Shown piece by piece: positions 17,813 to 27,437 of a stretch of 64,000 nucleotides of DNA. This DNA is from Hymenobacter negativus. GTDB lineage: Bacteria; Bacteroidota; Bacteroidia; Cytophagales; Hymenobacteraceae. A model generated the notes under the pieces. The model was not told where the DNA came from. It ran no database searches and saw only the letters and a list, made by a program, of their open reading frames with translations. The translations under genes and the position numbers were made by a program. Where the stretch lies: NCBI RefSeq assembly GCF_017571495.1, contig NZ_JAGETZ010000004.1, positions 310,001 through 374,000 on the forward strand, given 5' to 3'. Each line of letters starts with the position of its first letter. Position 1 is the stretch's first letter.

Positions 17813-18445
17813 CTAGTTAAATTTCAGGGCAGGCAGGTCCGCCAAGGTGGCAGCGGGAAAGGGAAAGCGCAAGGTGCCCAGGTTAAAAGCAGTACTACGG
17901 AAGGTGAGGTGGAACCCTTGCTCAAGGTTGAGCTGGTGGGTGTCAAAAATCAGGAGTACCGTGGAGCGCGGGGTATTACCGTATTGGCGCGGATACATGC
18001 TCACCAAGGCGGGGACTGAATCGCGGGGGCTGGTTACGAGAAAGACATCGGCTGCAATGCCATTGCTGAGGTAAGTAAGCGTTTGGGTAAAGGCAGTAGG
18101 GTTGGTAGCAAATTGGTTCTCGATGGCGGTGCTGTCTTTGGCTAGTGCCAACGCGAAACAGGTTTTGCCAGCATAGCTGCGGCGCACAGAATCGAGTTGT
18201 GCCGAGGTAGTGGAATTGGCATTTTGTGCTAATTCCTGTGACACCAGCAAGTCTGTGGGGCGGTAGGTGCAGGTAACGCTTATGCCATTGGCCTCCTGCG
18301 TTTGGGTAAAGCCGTGCGCGGGGTTTGCCAGATAGGCGCGGTATTGCGTGGGGTCGAGCGGGGCCGAACACCCGGTAGCCAGCGCGGTTCCGATGAGCAG
18401 GCTTATCCCCTGAACTACCAGATTGAAGGATGGATGAGCAACCAT
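17813..18445 (-). CDS. Lipoprotein of unknown function
   Basis: A 210-residue product with a lipoprotein signal: a hydrophobic stretch then ALATGC, giving a lipidated Cys at about residue 26. The mature part is mixed alpha/beta with no recognised domain, for example GISVTCTYRPTDLLVSQEL and VPALVSMYPRQYGN. Its ATG abuts the stop codon of the OmpH-like gene exactly (18446/18445), so translation is probably coupled. It sits inside the RHS operon between the OmpH-like lipoprotein and the YD giant. A Sec/Lsp-exported envelope anchor or chaperone for the large secreted partners is plausible but not shown. Confidence 0.8.
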   Translation of the reverse strand: MVAHPSFNLVVQGISLLIGTALATGCSAPLDPTQYRAYLANPAHGFTQTQEANGISVTCTYRPTDLLVSQELAQNANSTTSAQLDSVRRSYAGKTCFALALAKDSTAIENQFATNPTAFTQTLTYLSNGIAADVFLVTSPRDSVPALVSMYPRQYGNTPRSTVLLIFDTHQLNLEQGFHLTFRSTAFNLGTLRFPFPAATLADLPALKFN

Positions 18446-18961
18446 CTAGCGTGGAGCAGTAGAATGTTGGCGGTCGTATTGGGCATTGAGTTCTTTCAGC
18501 ACCTCCTCACTCACATCAGTGCCCTCGGCGGCGTATACAATGTTGCCACTATCGGTGGCGCCAAGAATAAAGGTGTAGCCCTTCTCTTTCCCATATTGCT
18601 TGATATAGGCGTTGATTTCATTGAGGACGGCTTGCGTCACGCGCTGATTTTCCTGCTGTGCCTGCTGCTGCACAGCGTCGCGGTAGCGTAATAGCTGCTG
18701 CTCTTTGCGCGCGCGCGTGGCTGCTGAGGCGGTATTGAGGGCTTGCAGTTCTGTGTCTAATGAATCGACACGCTGCTGCATTATTTTGACCTTTGTGGCT
18801 AATATTTCATGCTGAATGGCAGAACCATGGTATCCTTGTAAGATTTTGTTTGGGTTAACGTAGACCATAGGAAAGTTGCAATTACAAGATGTTGTAGCAA
18901 ATATTGCTAAGAAGAAAATCATATACACCAAATAGGTGTAAATTTTATTGGCAATAATCAT
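18446..18961 (-). CDS. OmpH/Skp-like lipoprotein
   Basis: A 171-residue product. The N-terminus is hydrophobic, ending in FATTSC, so it is probably lipidated at about Cys26. It then has the OmpH/Skp layout: a short beta start (MVYVNPNKILQGYHG), a long coiled coil of about 60 residues (VKIMQQRVDSLDTELQAL...KEQQLLRYRDAVQQQAQQENQ), and a closing AINAYIKQYGKEKGYTFILGATDSGNIVYA pattern. The last segment is strongly OmpH-like (variant residues: it reads LNEINAYIKQYG). Skp chaperones hold unfolded outer-membrane proteins in the periplasm. A copy inside an RHS operon suggests dedicated handling of the giant secreted proteins. It begins 3 bases after the immunity candidate and abuts the next lipoprotein. 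Confidence 0.82.
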   Translation of the reverse strand: MIIANKIYTYLVYMIFFLAIFATTSCNCNFPMVYVNPNKILQGYHGSAIQHEILATKVKIMQQRVDSLDTELQALNTASAATRARKEQQLLRYRDAVQQQAQQENQRVTQAVLNEINAYIKQYGKEKGYTFILGATDSGNIVYAAEGTDVSEEVLKELNAQYDRQHSTAPR

Positions 18962-18964
18962 ATT

Positions 18965-19441
18965 TTAATTCAGCTTCTTTTTTTCCAGATTATTGCTGTT
19001 GCCTTCGATTAATCCTGTGCTTATATGTATTGATGAAATATCAATTACCAAAGAGCCTTCTTGTGTTTTTTTAATAAATCCAATAGAAATTGGATTTATA
19101 TCTGTCAACAGTTCGATATGCACAAGGTATTTTGCAGGAAATAGATTGAAACCTATTGGAGTAAAAATCCAATAAATTATACTGGATATTTCACCTAATT
19201 CACTCATCTGAATGCCGTCACTCTCGCTATCAGAATAATTGAGAATCAAATCACTCTCACCATAGAAGTGGCTCCCCTCATCAAAACCGATTTCAATACA
19301 CCCCAAGCTTTCAATATATATACACGCATTTTCGCAATCAATCTGTTGTCCAGATTTTATTTGGAGAATTATATCGTCGCATTTTAAAGACAGTAATGTT
19401 TTACCTATGCTTGATTTCAGAAGATTTAGTTGCTCTTTCAT
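18965..19441 (-). CDS. Candidate immunity protein for the RHS toxin tip
   Basis: A 158-residue acidic, beta-rich protein with no signal peptide or membrane segment, starting at ATG 19441, three bases after the RHS stop. Its base composition is much more AT-rich than its neighbours, matching the last part of the RHS gene. Position, spacing, small size, acidity and shared composition are those expected of the immunity gene of a polymorphic toxin. The sequence itself (KCDDIILQIKSGQQIDCENA, IGFDEGSHFYGESDLILNYS) matches no immunity family I know, so the call is contextual. The downstream OmpH-like gene starts 3 bases later. Confidence 0.65.
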   Translation of the reverse strand: MKEQLNLLKSSIGKTLLSLKCDDIILQIKSGQQIDCENACIYIESLGCIEIGFDEGSHFYGESDLILNYSDSESDGIQMSELGEISSIIYWIFTPIGFNLFPAKYLVHIELLTDINPISIGFIKKTQEGSLVIDISSIHISTGLIEGNSNNLEKKKLN

Positions 19442-19444
19442 AAG

Positions 19445-22400
19445 TTACCACCAACCAAGAATTCCTTTATTACGCAATTGAGACCCATTCAATATTTTTT
19501 GCCCTGTGCCGATTTGCATATGTGGTTTTGCACCATTTCCTGTGCCGAAGTGGTAATGCCAAAACTTCTGACTAATTGGGCCACGCCCTGCCCTGATATC
19601 TTTTGCACTTCTTATTACCCAGTTATGGTTATCAAGTGCTGCTGAAAATTTACCTGCTTTGATTCCAAGCACTCTTCTACCAGACATTCCTGGCGCCGTC
19701 ACAGGACTGCGGAAACTTAATTGAACAGCTTTGCCAAAATTAATATTACCCCCTTTAATCGCTCCAAAAGTGAGTTCTCCTATTACGTAATTTGCTCCTG
19801 TACTGCCTACATCGCGACCAAACTCTTCAGGAGTTCGATTAGAGCTATTCATTATGTATTCAACTGTTGCTTCTCCTGCCTGTACCATCATCTCAATTTT
19901 TTCAGAAGGAGATGCAAGCACGATATGCCCTAGAGCATCTACTGCCTGTCTCGTCTGCCGATAACTCTGATTCTTCCCCCATCCTAGTCCAGCTACGAAG
20001 GTTCCCGCAGACCTCAAGGCTGCTTCCTCACCTTGAAAAGTTCCATTTGCATACCGGCCCAGGAACATAGCACCTTTATTTGCATAGTTCAATCCCTGTA
20101 AGCCAATTGAAGCTAAATGACTTCCTGTAACTGCTACATTAGATAAGTTAGACATTGACATCCAGAAAGCATCAACCATTTTTGCTGAGCTAGCTGCTCT
20201 CGTGAAAGCATTCACAGGTATACCTATCCCACCATCAGGGTCTACCCCAGATACAGGATTATTTCCCATACCCACATACGGCGAATCAAATTGTCCTTCC
20301 GGGTCATAGCTGGTCCAGCGGCCAATACGCGAATTGTACATCCGCAATTCAAAATTCTCCCAACCCGTCTCGCCATCCTTCTCGGCAAACTGCCCTTGGT
20401 AGCCGTAGCGGTATCGCTTGTTGCCCACGGCATAGTTGAGGCCCACCATTGGCGAGCCGTAGGCGTACTGGTGCTGCTCCTGCAGAATCATGCTGCCCGT
20501 CTGTTCGAGGCGCAGGTCATCAAAGCCCGCGTGCCAGTTCGGGTCATTAGAACCAACCGCTACCTCGACCGTGCCGGCTTGCTCTACTCGCACGGCCGTT
20601 TGCAGTTCCTGCCAGGCATTAGTCGTGGCATCATCGTGGTACTGGTAGTGTTCGGTCACCAGATTGCCGGCCTCGTCGAAGACGCGGTAGCGCAGCCACA
20701 CCTGGGTGCTGACGCCCCGGCCCGCAGTGGTAGCGGCCGACTTGCCGCCCCAGCCCACGAGGGCGAAGCCCGCCGTGAGCCGGCCAAACCAACTGGGTCG
20801 GCCTGCGGCAAAGGGCACGTTGTCGGTGGAGGCTTTGCCTGGCGCGGGGGGGGCACCCGGCGTGAGGAGCGGTAACACATGTACACGTTGGGAACCAGGC
20901 ATGCTGCTGCCCGACACGGCCTGCAGGGCCACCCAGGCAGAGAAGGTGAGCGTATCACCCTTTTCGACCGCAACGGTGCGGTGGGGACCGGTATTAGAGG
21001 TGCCAGTAGGGGCCGGCGGCACGTAAGCCACGTATTCGCTGGGGGTCGTGACGCCCTGGTGCGCGTTGCTGGTGTAGGAACGTGCCTGAGCCAAGCCGGG
21101 CCATTGGCTGTCCTCCTGGCTCGCCGCTTGGCTCAGTTCCATGCTGGCCGTGGAGACGGTAGTGGTCGGCCGGTGAAACACCACGCGGGCGTCGCCTAAG
21201 TGGTCATTCAACTCGTAGCGGGAGTCTTCGGTGCCGGTCGTCGTGCCATCTTCGACATGGGTAAGTACCCCTACCCGGCCGGACCCATAGAGCGGCACCT
21301 CAATGCGGGTTGGTGTGTAGCGGTTCTCGTAGTTGCTCTCGTACACACTGAGTACGTTACCCGCAACATCGCGTACGTAGGTAGTGGTATTGGTCACGTC
21401 GCCGTTGTCGTCGTGGTTCATCTTGGTGCTGCGGAAACCACGGTCATCATAGGTATAGGTGACAATGGCGTACTGGCTGGAGGTACTTTTGTACACGCCC
21501 GTGACCTTACCAGTTACATCATACCGCAGGTACCGGTCCTGGGTGCCCTCGTGCTCATGGGTCATCTGCCCCAACTCATCGTACTCATAATCGAGAACGG
21601 CCGGATAGCTAGAATCGCCGCCGCTATGTACGGTGCTGAGGCGATTGGTGCCGGGCGTGTATTGGTAGCTAAAATTGTCCGTGACCTGGCCATACTGATT
21701 GGTACGTTTCAGCCGCTGGATATTACCGTTAGGGTCGTAGGTCAAGCCACCCTCTTTATAGGATGTTGTAGGCTGAAAGTTATATGTGGTGCCGGCAATT
21801 CCCAGAATGCCATAAGTTGATTCAGCCAGCTGGCTTTTCACATCGTACTGGTACACCATCTGATGTCGGGCAAAACTGGTTCCCGTGCGCCATGCGGAGG
21901 CCCGAATGGTGCCATCGTAGCGGAACGGGTTGCTAGTGCTGGCCAACCCGGTGGGGTTAATAGCATCCTGTGCCCGGCTCTTATAGTCATCAGCGAAATA
22001 ATCCAGCGTCAGACCCAGCAAGTCTTTGGGCACGCCATTACCAGCAGGAGAATCACCGCCGGGGTCCAACGATTGGTTGACGTGGTTTAGGCTCTTGAGC
22101 CAGCCTTGCAGCGTATAGGTATAATCGATGCCTTGCAGGCGGTTGGCTACCTCCACCCGTTTGAGCGGACCGTGTAGGTAGTAGAAGTACTTGGCCTGCA
22201 AGTCACGTACCGTCCCATCGGTGCTGGTGTATACCTTGTACAGGCGCTGGGCCTGGTCGTATTCGTAGTAATGGTGGAAAGCATCCGGCTGACCATGTTG
22301 GTAGGCCACTTCCAGCACATTGCCCGCGATGTCATACTTATAGTCTAACGTTTTGACGCCTAGTCCCATGATGTCCTGCACCACCCACGTCACCCGGCCT

Positions 22401-25400
22401 AGCTCGTCGTAGCTGTACCAAGTCGTCACCCGGTTATTGCGGGTTTTGGATACTGCCCCGATGGTAAAGTCTTGGGTCCGTCCGGCAATGGTCGTCGCCT
22501 CGTCGTAGGTAACATAGTTTTGTTGCGAGCAATTGGCCGCAAGCAGGGAGTTGGTCGGCACGCGCTCCTCTAACAAATTGAGCACGCTGTTGCTGGTTGG
22601 CACCTGCTCACTCACAACTTCGAGGTAGTCAAAATTTACATAGCCTTCGTGAACCGGGTCTGCGTTGCTACGGTCTTGTTGGAAAAGAATTCGATTAGCG
22701 CCTTGCTCAAGGGGCAAGACAAATGTCTGAATGTCCCATTGGTCCCAAGAGCCAGTAGACGGAAACACAGCGTGGTAGCGGTAACCTGACGTTTGGGAGT
22801 TCTGCAGATACAGTGGGAGCGTGCGATTTGAGAAAGTGGGGTCGCCAGCGGCATAACGAACCCGTACAGAGTAAGTACCAGCTGTTGCAACGGTGACATT
22901 AAACGCCAAGTAAGCCCCGCTTTGGTTGAAACTGCCAACATAGCCTGTACTGGGCGAACTTGCTGAACTGCTACCCGTCTGCGTTCCACCACCACGGTCT
23001 GTGCTGGCTTCTGCCTGGAGCAGGGTAGACAATGACAATTGGCTTTGGAAAGTAGGGCCTGTTGTGCTGGTCGGGGTATATTCTCCGGATTCTACTACTC
23101 GGCCTACTTCGTCGTAGTTGGAGTAGGAGAAGCGTCCATTTTTCCGTTGCAAGGCAGTCTGCGAAAAGCGGATGCGGCCATCACGGGCGTACACGTATTC
23201 ACTACGGCCTTGCTCCGCACTTTCAGTGGCCAGGAGTTGCCCGCTGGTGTCGTACGTATTACGCGTAACAAATTCAGGCTGAGTATTATCAGGTTGGCGG
23301 ATAAATTCTACGTCATCAAACTTAATCCAGTCTCCTTGCTGGGAAATCGACCATAAACCTACTTTGCATTGGCCGCTAGTGACAGGGATATTAGACAATT
23401 CGACCTGTATCCAATCGCCGGAGGCGCCAGTGATTGGAATGGTGGTGCCCAGCGCTGGGACGGAAGTACCGTAATCCTCTACCATCAGCTGTGCCACTTG
23501 GGTTGGCCAGCTCGCACTGATACCGCTGTTCTTAACCCATGCGCGCGCCGTGTATAATCCATTAGGAAGTCCGGTCACCAACTGATAGGTGTAGGAATCG
23601 TGACCACCGGGATTCCAATGTACCCCGTAGAGGCTACCAGAGTGCGGTGCCCCACCCTCGGAGTAGGTTGCCACAACCGGATTGTTTCTGAAATACGTTT
23701 CCCATCCACTGAGTGTATTTCCAGCCGCGTCTTGCTCAAATCCCGTATTATGGAGCAAGTTATCTCGCCTCAAACCATTTGGAGCAATCGTTGCGACAAC
23801 CCGGCCCGCGTCATCGTAGTAAGTGTAGCTAAAGTTTCCGTATTCAGCCTTGTAACTAAACCATTGGGTTTGCTCTGCCGGGTCGTTGGTCGCACTGGGC
23901 CGGGAAATGAGCCGATAAAAGCCGGGAAGCAGGTATACCGGGGTAGAGGTTGAGTTGCTGTGTTGCACAGCTACATCGATGCTATCCAGGTAACCGCTGC
24001 CATGGGTTAAACTCACGCCTGCCTCCCCGTTTAAATTAATCACGCGCACGGTACCACCAACGGTAAAGTCCAGCCGGTGCTCGCCAGTTGCCGGGATGTG
24101 AATATCACGGAAGCGTGGCGCGCTGGCATCGTAGATGTTAGCAGGGTCGGTGCTGATAAAGGCTTGAATAGAAGTTGCCGGGTACTGTGCCCCCGTTAAG
24201 CAACTGATTATGCTCTGGCCCTCTTTGTTGGCGACCACTACGCTTTCCCGGCCATCCCCATCCACGCTGATGCTTTTAGTGCCTTGGGCTTTTAGCGTTA
24301 CGTTATTGCTGCTACTGGGCACAAAGTGATGCCGCAAGGACATGTACTGGTCAAATTCATTCAACAGGGGAATTTCTCGTCCGCGCGCTTCGTGGCCGGC
24401 TCCCATACGAAAAGCATCGCCGGGAGCAGCTGTCCGCTTAATACCGCCCAACGGTCCTTCGGCAGGTTCGGTTAGGCTAAAAGGGTAAGCTGTAGTGGGC
24501 GTAAGTGGCTCCAGGGCATTCGCCGTACTATAGTAATATCCTAAAGTACCGGGCTGTTGAATATCTATAGGGTCTGGGTTATTGCATTTGCCGTCTTCAA
24601 AGTTGATAGGCTGGTAGTTCGCGACACCAGCCGGTTGGGGATTATTCCCTGCCTCAGCCGGCTTTGTCACCGCCGCGAACTTTTCCTTATAGGCAAAGCC
24701 TTGGTTGTCAATAGGAGCTGCCAAGGTTTGTACGGCTGCCTGACCGCCGGTACTGTAGATGGTTTCGCTGGCAAACACGTGTGGGTTTGCTCGACTCCGG
24801 GCCTGCGCTTGGGTAGGACGCCCCAACCCATCCGTAAACTGCTTTGATTCGGCCAGCACATTAGCCGCCGCGTTATCTACGCCGTCGTAAGTGCGCTCAA
24901 TGGTCCAGTTGCGGTTTAGGTCGGGCGCTGGCTGATTGGCCGGGGTGTAAGCCGTGTTTTCCGTTAGAATAATGGTCGACGTTTGGGTCCATAATTCCAA
25001 GTTCGTTACCCACGTGTTCGTCACCCGGCAGGCGTAACTACCGGCATGGGTCCGTGTTGGAGCGGCAATACGAAAAACAGCTGCGGTGGCCCCACTAATA
25101 GCTACCCAAGCACCCGCTGCACTTTTCTTGCACCACTGGTACCGATTGTTTTTACCTGAAAAAGAACACGTAAGGACAATGGGCTCGCTTATGCTTTGGG
25201 TTTCTGTTACTTCTCCAGTGGGCATGGCCTGCCCGGTATAAATAAGCGAATTAATCCGAAACTGTGTTGGAGATGCATAGTTTGCCTCCAGCGGACCAAA
25301 GCCAATCTGATTATAGCTCACATTGGCATAGAGGCTGCCCCGGTTACTGGCAGTGCTAAAGTCCGGCATCGTCGTTAGTTGGTTTGCCCAAACATAAAAG

Positions 25401-26239
25401 GTTTGGAGATTGGGAAGCGTCGCCAGTTGCTGGGGCATGCTGCCAGAGAACTGATTCTGCGCCAAGTCTAAGGTCTGCAGGCTCCAGCAGTAGGTGAGTT
25501 CCGGGATAGCGCCGGATAAGCGATTACCACGGGCAATAAACTCTTGCAAGTTGGGCAGGCTCGCCAGGGTGATGGGCAAGGTGCCCGAGTAAGCATTGTA
25601 GCTGATGTCAAGAGTGAGAAGATTACCCCATTGGGATTGGTACAGCGGCGGAAGCTTCCCGTCAAATAGATTGTTCGCTAGGCGCACCGTTCGCAAAGCC
25701 GTGCAACCTTGCAGTTGTTGGAATATATCGCCAGTGAACTGATTATTAGAAATATTAAAATAGGTTAGCGCTGTTAAACTACCAAGATTACCGGGGATGT
25801 CTCCACCGAATTGATTATTGCTAAAATCTGCCCGGGTTAGGTGGGTGAGGTCACCGATTGCTGGGACCTTGTCTTTAAGGTGGTTGAACGTAAACTCCAG
25901 AATCTGTAATTTTTTTAGCGCAAGCAACTCTTCGGGTATTGTACCATCTAAGTTATTAAAGGCCAACTTTAATCCGACAACGTCTCCATCATTGTCAATT
26001 GTTACGCCGTACCATTTATCAAACCCAATGGTTGGGTCCCCCCAGTTTTTGTGATTAGTCCAATTATTTCCCTCCGTACTGTTGAAAAGCGCCATCAAGG
26101 CGTCGTATTCTACATTATCCGGTATGCTGTTATTCAGCCCGGTTGCTCGGCAAAGCGAAGCGGATAAGCTTAGAATAAGCAGTAATGCAGCTATCCTGAC
26201 CCAAGCACCAAGTAAAAGTGAACGGTAGCAATTCAGCAT
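19445..26239 (-). CDS. Giant secreted RHS polymorphic toxin with LRR N-terminus
   Basis: About 2264 residues from ATG 26239, chosen because it begins a clean signal peptide (MLNCYRSLLLGAWVRIAALL); the frame stays open to 26314, adding 25 residues. Approximate domains: leucine-rich repeats 35-325 (LRTVRLANNLFDGKLP type), Ig-like 365-440 (YQWCKKSAAGAW...SYACRVTN), a DUF6443-type segment 465-570, jelly rolls at 823-980 and 1080-1213, YD repeats 1245-1680, and the RHS core ending in RIGRWTSYDPEGQ and GVDPDGG (~2004). The last 260 residues are the variable tip; its terminal 70 contain FWHYHFG and PHMQIG, a possible metal-binding nuclease signature. The tip DNA (19,445-20,227) is AT-rich. It heads a six-gene operon with a candidate immunity gene 3 bases downstream. 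Delivery route and toxin activity are not established. Confidence 0.9.
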   Translation of the reverse strand: MLNCYRSLLLGAWVRIAALLLILSLSASLCRATGLNNSIPDNVEYDALMALFNSTEGNNWTNHKNWGDPTIGFDKWYGVTIDNDGDVVGLKLAFNNLDGTIPEELLALKKLQILEFTFNHLKDKVPAIGDLTHLTRADFSNNQFGGDIPGNLGSLTALTYFNISNNQFTGDIFQQLQGCTALRTVRLANNLFDGKLPPLYQSQWGNLLTLDISYNAYSGTLPITLASLPNLQEFIARGNRLSGAIPELTYCWSLQTLDLAQNQFSGSMPQQLATLPNLQTFYVWANQLTTMPDFSTASNRGSLYANVSYNQIGFGPLEANYASPTQFRINSLIYTGQAMPTGEVTETQSISEPIVLTCSFSGKNNRYQWCKKSAAGAWVAISGATAAVFRIAAPTRTHAGSYACRVTNTWVTNLELWTQTSTIILTENTAYTPANQPAPDLNRNWTIERTYDGVDNAAANVLAESKQFTDGLGRPTQAQARSRANPHVFASETIYSTGGQAAVQTLAAPIDNQGFAYKEKFAAVTKPAEAGNNPQPAGVANYQPINFEDGKCNNPDPIDIQQPGTLGYYYSTANALEPLTPTTAYPFSLTEPAEGPLGGIKRTAAPGDAFRMGAGHEARGREIPLLNEFDQYMSLRHHFVPSSSNNVTLKAQGTKSISVDGDGRESVVVANKEGQSIISCLTGAQYPATSIQAFISTDPANIYDASAPRFRDIHIPATGEHRLDFTVGGTVRVINLNGEAGVSLTHGSGYLDSIDVAVQHSNSTSTPVYLLPGFYRLISRPSATNDPAEQTQWFSYKAEYGNFSYTYYDDAGRVVATIAPNGLRRDNLLHNTGFEQDAAGNTLSGWETYFRNNPVVATYSEGGAPHSGSLYGVHWNPGGHDSYTYQLVTGLPNGLYTARAWVKNSGISASWPTQVAQLMVEDYGTSVPALGTTIPITGASGDWIQVELSNIPVTSGQCKVGLWSISQQGDWIKFDDVEFIRQPDNTQPEFVTRNTYDTSGQLLATESAEQGRSEYVYARDGRIRFSQTALQRKNGRFSYSNYDEVGRVVESGEYTPTSTTGPTFQSQLSLSTLLQAEASTDRGGGTQTGSSSASSPSTGYVGSFNQSGAYLAFNVTVATAGTYSVRVRYAAGDPTFSNRTLPLYLQNSQTSGYRYHAVFPSTGSWDQWDIQTFVLPLEQGANRILFQQDRSNADPVHEGYVNFDYLEVVSEQVPTSNSVLNLLEERVPTNSLLAANCSQQNYVTYDEATTIAGRTQDFTIGAVSKTRNNRVTTWYSYDELGRVTWVVQDIMGLGVKTLDYKYDIAGNVLEVAYQHGQPDAFHHYYEYDQAQRLYKVYTSTDGTVRDLQAKYFYYLHGPLKRVEVANRLQGIDYTYTLQGWLKSLNHVNQSLDPGGDSPAGNGVPKDLLGLTLDYFADDYKSRAQDAINPTGLASTSNPFRYDGTIRASAWRTGTSFARHQMVYQYDVKSQLAESTYGILGIAGTTYNFQPTTSYKEGGLTYDPNGNIQRLKRTNQYGQVTDNFSYQYTPGTNRLSTVHSGGDSSYPAVLDYEYDELGQMTHEHEGTQDRYLRYDVTGKVTGVYKSTSSQYAIVTYTYDDRGFRSTKMNHDDNGDVTNTTTYVRDVAGNVLSVYESNYENRYTPTRIEVPLYGSGRVGVLTHVEDGTTTGTEDSRYELNDHLGDARVVFHRPTTTVSTASMELSQAASQEDSQWPGLAQARSYTSNAHQGVTTPSEYVAYVPPAPTGTSNTGPHRTVAVEKGDTLTFSAWVALQAVSGSSMPGSQRVHVLPLLTPGAPPAPGKASTDNVPFAAGRPSWFGRLTAGFALVGWGGKSAATTAGRGVSTQVWLRYRVFDEAGNLVTEHYQYHDDATTNAWQELQTAVRVEQAGTVEVAVGSNDPNWHAGFDDLRLEQTGSMILQEQHQYAYGSPMVGLNYAVGNKRYRYGYQGQFAEKDGETGWENFELRMYNSRIGRWTSYDPEGQFDSPYVGMGNNPVSGVDPDGGIGIPVNAFTRAASSAKMVDAFWMSMSNLSNVAVTGSHLASIGLQGLNYANKGAMFLGRYANGTFQGEEAALRSAGTFVAGLGWGKNQSYRQTRQAVDALGHIVLASPSEKIEMMVQAGEATVEYIMNSSNRTPEEFGRDVGSTGANYVIGELTFGAIKGGNINFGKAVQLSFRSPVTAPGMSGRRVLGIKAGKFSAALDNHNWVIRSAKDIRAGRGPISQKFWHYHFGTGNGAKPHMQIGTGQKILNGSQLRNKGILGWW

Positions 26240-26592
26240 ATAGAAAGGGGTATTGCGTACAAGTAGGCCAAAGAATACCGCAAATGGGTGTAGCAGCAAT
26301 GCCGAGCACTCCATTCACAGTCATCCCTACCTTTCATCTAGGCAGAGAAGTCTCAGTTGATTAAGAAAGACGTGGGGCCGCTTTTTCCGTGAAGCGTATC
26401 AAAAGAGCAGAGAGTAGATATGGCCTTGACCATTAAATGGTCATTGCCATCAGTGCAAAAGCCCCTTACAATGAAGCGAAGCGGCTTTGCATCATACCTA
26501 GCAACTACTAGGTGATGGAAGGGTATTATGAAGGACACCGCTGTGAAAAGGAAGGTGCGGTGAAAAGGACAAGACAAAAGACCGACGAAGAA
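26240..26592. other. Intergenic region between RHS operon and IS cluster
   Basis: No gene is apparent, apart from the possible 25-codon N-terminal extension of the RHS frame up to 26314. The operon promoter should lie here, but I could not find a full TTTG-N19-TAnnTTTG match. Confidence 0.35.
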
Positions 26593-27425
26593 AGGCTGTC
26601 TCCAAATATTTGTGAAATTATTTTTTCACTAGATTGCACGGACAATTATCTTTTCATTTGTGAGCAATTTTGACGAAATAAGCGACCGTGCATGGGCGGC
26701 TTTGACGCCCAGCAAAGCCGGCGACGTGGGCCGCATGGGCGCCGACAACCGGCTCTTTCTCAGCGCCGTGTTTCGGGTGGCACGCCACGGCTGCGCCTAG
26801 CGGGCGCTGCCGACCCGCTTCGGCAAGCATGACACGTTGCGCAAGCGCAGCCGGCGTGAGGCCAAAAAGGGCATTTGGCAACGTTTGTTCGAGGCCGTGC
26901 AGGAACCCGGTTTGGATTGGGTGATGCTCGATTCGACCATGGTGCGGGCCCACGCGCAGGCGGCGGGCAGCCGAAAAAAGCCGCATCGGCGCCGAAGCCC
27001 TTGGCCGCAGCCGCGGCGGGCTGAAGACCAAAATCCACGCCTTGGTCGATGCGCTGGGCAACCCGTTGCGCGTCGTGCTCGGGCCCAGCCAGCAAGCCGA
27101 TTACAGACGCGTAGCGGACCTGCTGCCGGCCGCAAAGGGAGCTGACAACGTGCTGACCGACAAAGCCTACGATACGAACGCGGTACTTACTTGCGTGGTC
27201 GTCTTTGGTGCCCAGGTTGTGATTCTCAGCAAAAAGAACCGCCTCGTTCAACGGCTCATTGACCGAAATCTGTACCAGAACCGCAATAAAGTCGAACGCT
27301 TTTTTAGCCGCCTCAAACCGTTTCGTCGGCTGGCCACGCTTTACGATAAAACGGCTAGCAGCTTCTTAGGCATGGTGCATTTAGTTTCAGCCCTGTTGTG
27401 GCTCCGGTAATTATCCGCACAGCCT
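26593..27425 (+). mobile_element. Decayed IS5-family insertion sequence (element 1)
   Basis: About 833 bases bounded by short imperfect inverted ends (AGGCTGT at 26593-26599, ACAGCCT at 27419-27425) around one inactivated IS5-type transposase. The ends match for only about 7 bases, so the exact borders are approximate. No convincing target duplication was seen. Confidence 0.6.
26660..27410 (+). pseudogene. Inactivated IS5-family transposase
   Basis: Reading from GTG 26660 gives an IS5-type N-terminus (FDEISDRAWAALTPSKAGD, then GADNRLFLSAVFRVARHGCA). A TAG at 26798-26800 stands where the family has Trp in GAPWRDLP, a single G-to-A change from TGG. Translation then continues (RALPTRFGKHDTLRKRSRR, LDSTMVRAHAQAAGSRKK) until the frame must move by +1 near 26,980. 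It then reads GRSRGGLKTKIHALVDALGNP, LTDKAYD and NRNKVERFFSRLKPFRRLAT. The DDE residues are recognisable (LDSTM, TDKAYD, VERFF). Two independent lesions make it inactive. Confidence 0.8.
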
Positions 27426-27437
27426 AGAGTGTGTTAA

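Noticed and set aside
26240..26314. 25-codon upstream start of the RHS gene
   Set aside because: ATG 26239 gives a cleaner signal peptide with a basic start; the longer form cannot be excluded.
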